Shown here piece after piece: positions 7,245 to 7,511 of a stretch of 7,511 nt of DNA. The notes under the pieces were generated by a model that had not been told where the DNA came from, did not search any database, and worked only from the letters and a program-made list of their open reading frames with translations. The DNA lies in contig JBFIHZ010000195.1 in NCBI GenBank assembly GCA_041601535.1, positions 1-7,511 on the forward strand, given 5' to 3'. Source of the DNA: JBFIHZ01 sp041601535. GTDB lineage: Bacteria > Pseudomonadota > Gammaproteobacteria > Xanthomonadales > SZUA-36. Within the stretch, counting starts at the first letter, position 1. Every line of letters starts with the position of its first letter. The position numbers were made by a program, and so were the translations under genes.

Positions 7245-7255
7245 TTACCAGTTAA
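7245..7255 (-). promoter_or_regulatory. 11-bp element TTAACTGGTAA, promoter-proximal copy
   Basis: On the minus strand this reads TTAACTGGTAA, differing in one base from the copy at 7195-7205, and the two begin 50 bp apart. It sits just downstream of the candidate -10 of the suf operon, where it would cover the transcription start. That is a typical place for a repressor site of an autoregulated Rrf2 protein. It does not obviously match either E. coli IscR consensus. Confidence 0.4.
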
Positions 7256-7281
7256 ATAGTACCACATTGGTCCTGTTTCAA
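7256..7281 (-). promoter_or_regulatory. Candidate sigma70-type promoter of the suf operon
   Basis: The minus strand has TTGAAA (7281-7276) followed by TGG-TACTAT, an extended -10 with hexamer at 7261-7256, 14 bp after TTGAAA. An alternative reading pairs TTGAAA with TATTTA (7258-7253) at the ideal 17 bp. Either would start transcription near 7245-7250 and give a leader of about 55-60 nt carrying the tandem repeats. Matches to consensus are moderate, so the exact hexamer is uncertain. Confidence 0.35.
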
Positions 7282-7351
7282 GCTTCAATCAACGGTGCAA
7301 TCTGCGGCGTGGATGATGCAAAATGGCGCCGATGATGGAAACCTGCCTCCG

Positions 7352-7511
7352 ATGACTACCCAGGTAACGCCCCCGCCCGCCGATGACCGGCTGCGGCAGG
7401 CACTGGTCTGGGCCAACAGCAAACTGCCACGGCCCGTGCAGCGCGTCAGCCCGGTTTCGGGCGATGCCAGTTTCCGCCGCTATTTCCGCCTGCACACCGA
7501 TGATGCGCCGC
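7352..7511 (+). CDS. AmgK-like sugar kinase / aminoglycoside phosphotransferase family protein (N-terminus only)
   Basis: Only 53 residues are present before the right edge. The segment VSGDASFRRYFRLHTDD (about 35-51) matches the start of the phosphotransferase domain in AmgK-type proteins (usually SDASFRRYFR). In Pseudomonas these phosphorylate the anomeric position of N-acetylmuramate and N-acetylglucosamine in cell-wall recycling. The helix RLRQALVWANSKLP before it also fits the family. The nucleotide-binding and catalytic motifs would lie outside the window, so activity cannot be judged. I chose the ATG at 7352 because it puts the motif at the usual distance from the N-terminus. In-frame ATGs at 7313 and 7316 would add 13 or 12 residues. 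The only ribosome-site candidate is GGAA about 11 nt upstream of 7352. The gene is divergent from the suf operon and shares its upstream region. Confidence 0.7.
   Translation, partial: MTTQVTPPPADDRLRQALVWANSKLPRPVQRVSPVSGDASFRRYFRLHTDDAP

Noticed and set aside
7289..7495. 68-aa minus-strand ORF
   Set aside because: It is antisense to the AmgK-like N-terminus, which has a recognisable family motif.

Overview
This window looks like a GC-rich gammaproteobacterial chromosome segment. It is dominated by a complete-looking SUF iron-sulfur cluster assembly operon on the minus strand. The order of transcription, from high to low coordinates, is Rrf2-type SUF regulator (7190-6744), sufB (6727-5261), sufC (about 5202-4405), sufD (4390-3020) and sufS (3018-1732). 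The lineage call rests on two things: the regulator's N-terminus (MLRISKMTDYA), which is typical of the SUF-operon regulators of Xanthomonas-like and marine gammaproteobacteria, and the E. coli-like motifs of SufB, SufC and SufS. The genus cannot be named from this sequence.

Layout by region. Positions 1-1582 (minus) hold a TPR-sulfotransferase fusion whose C-terminus runs off the left edge; its frame is open from a start at 1582 to the window edge. Positions 1583-1731 are a short spacer with two weak stem-loops and no convincing terminator or promoter. Positions 1732-7190 are the suf operon, with gene gaps of 16, 58, 14 and 1 nt. Positions 7191-7351 are a divergent control region. It holds a candidate promoter for the operon, two near-identical 11-bp elements 50 bp apart, and between them three tandem 9-bp repeats at a 10-11 bp period. 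From 7352 (plus) starts the N-terminus of an aminoglycoside-phosphotransferase-fold kinase resembling AmgK, cut by the right edge. No stretch longer than 300 bases lacks a gene.

How the genes work together. SufS removes sulfur from cysteine, and SufB-SufC-SufD form the ATP-driven scaffold on which Fe-S clusters are built. The Rrf2 protein, with three conserved-looking cysteines, probably senses cluster status and controls its own operon through the upstream region. No sulfur-transfer partner (SufE/SufU) and no A-type carrier (SufA) is present here, so they must lie elsewhere. The long antisense ORFs on the plus strand across 300-2800 and 5950-6760 are shadows of real genes in GC-rich DNA.

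I see no radically new system. The parts most worth a second look are the repeat architecture in the leader of the operon and the TPR-sulfotransferase lying just downstream on the same strand.
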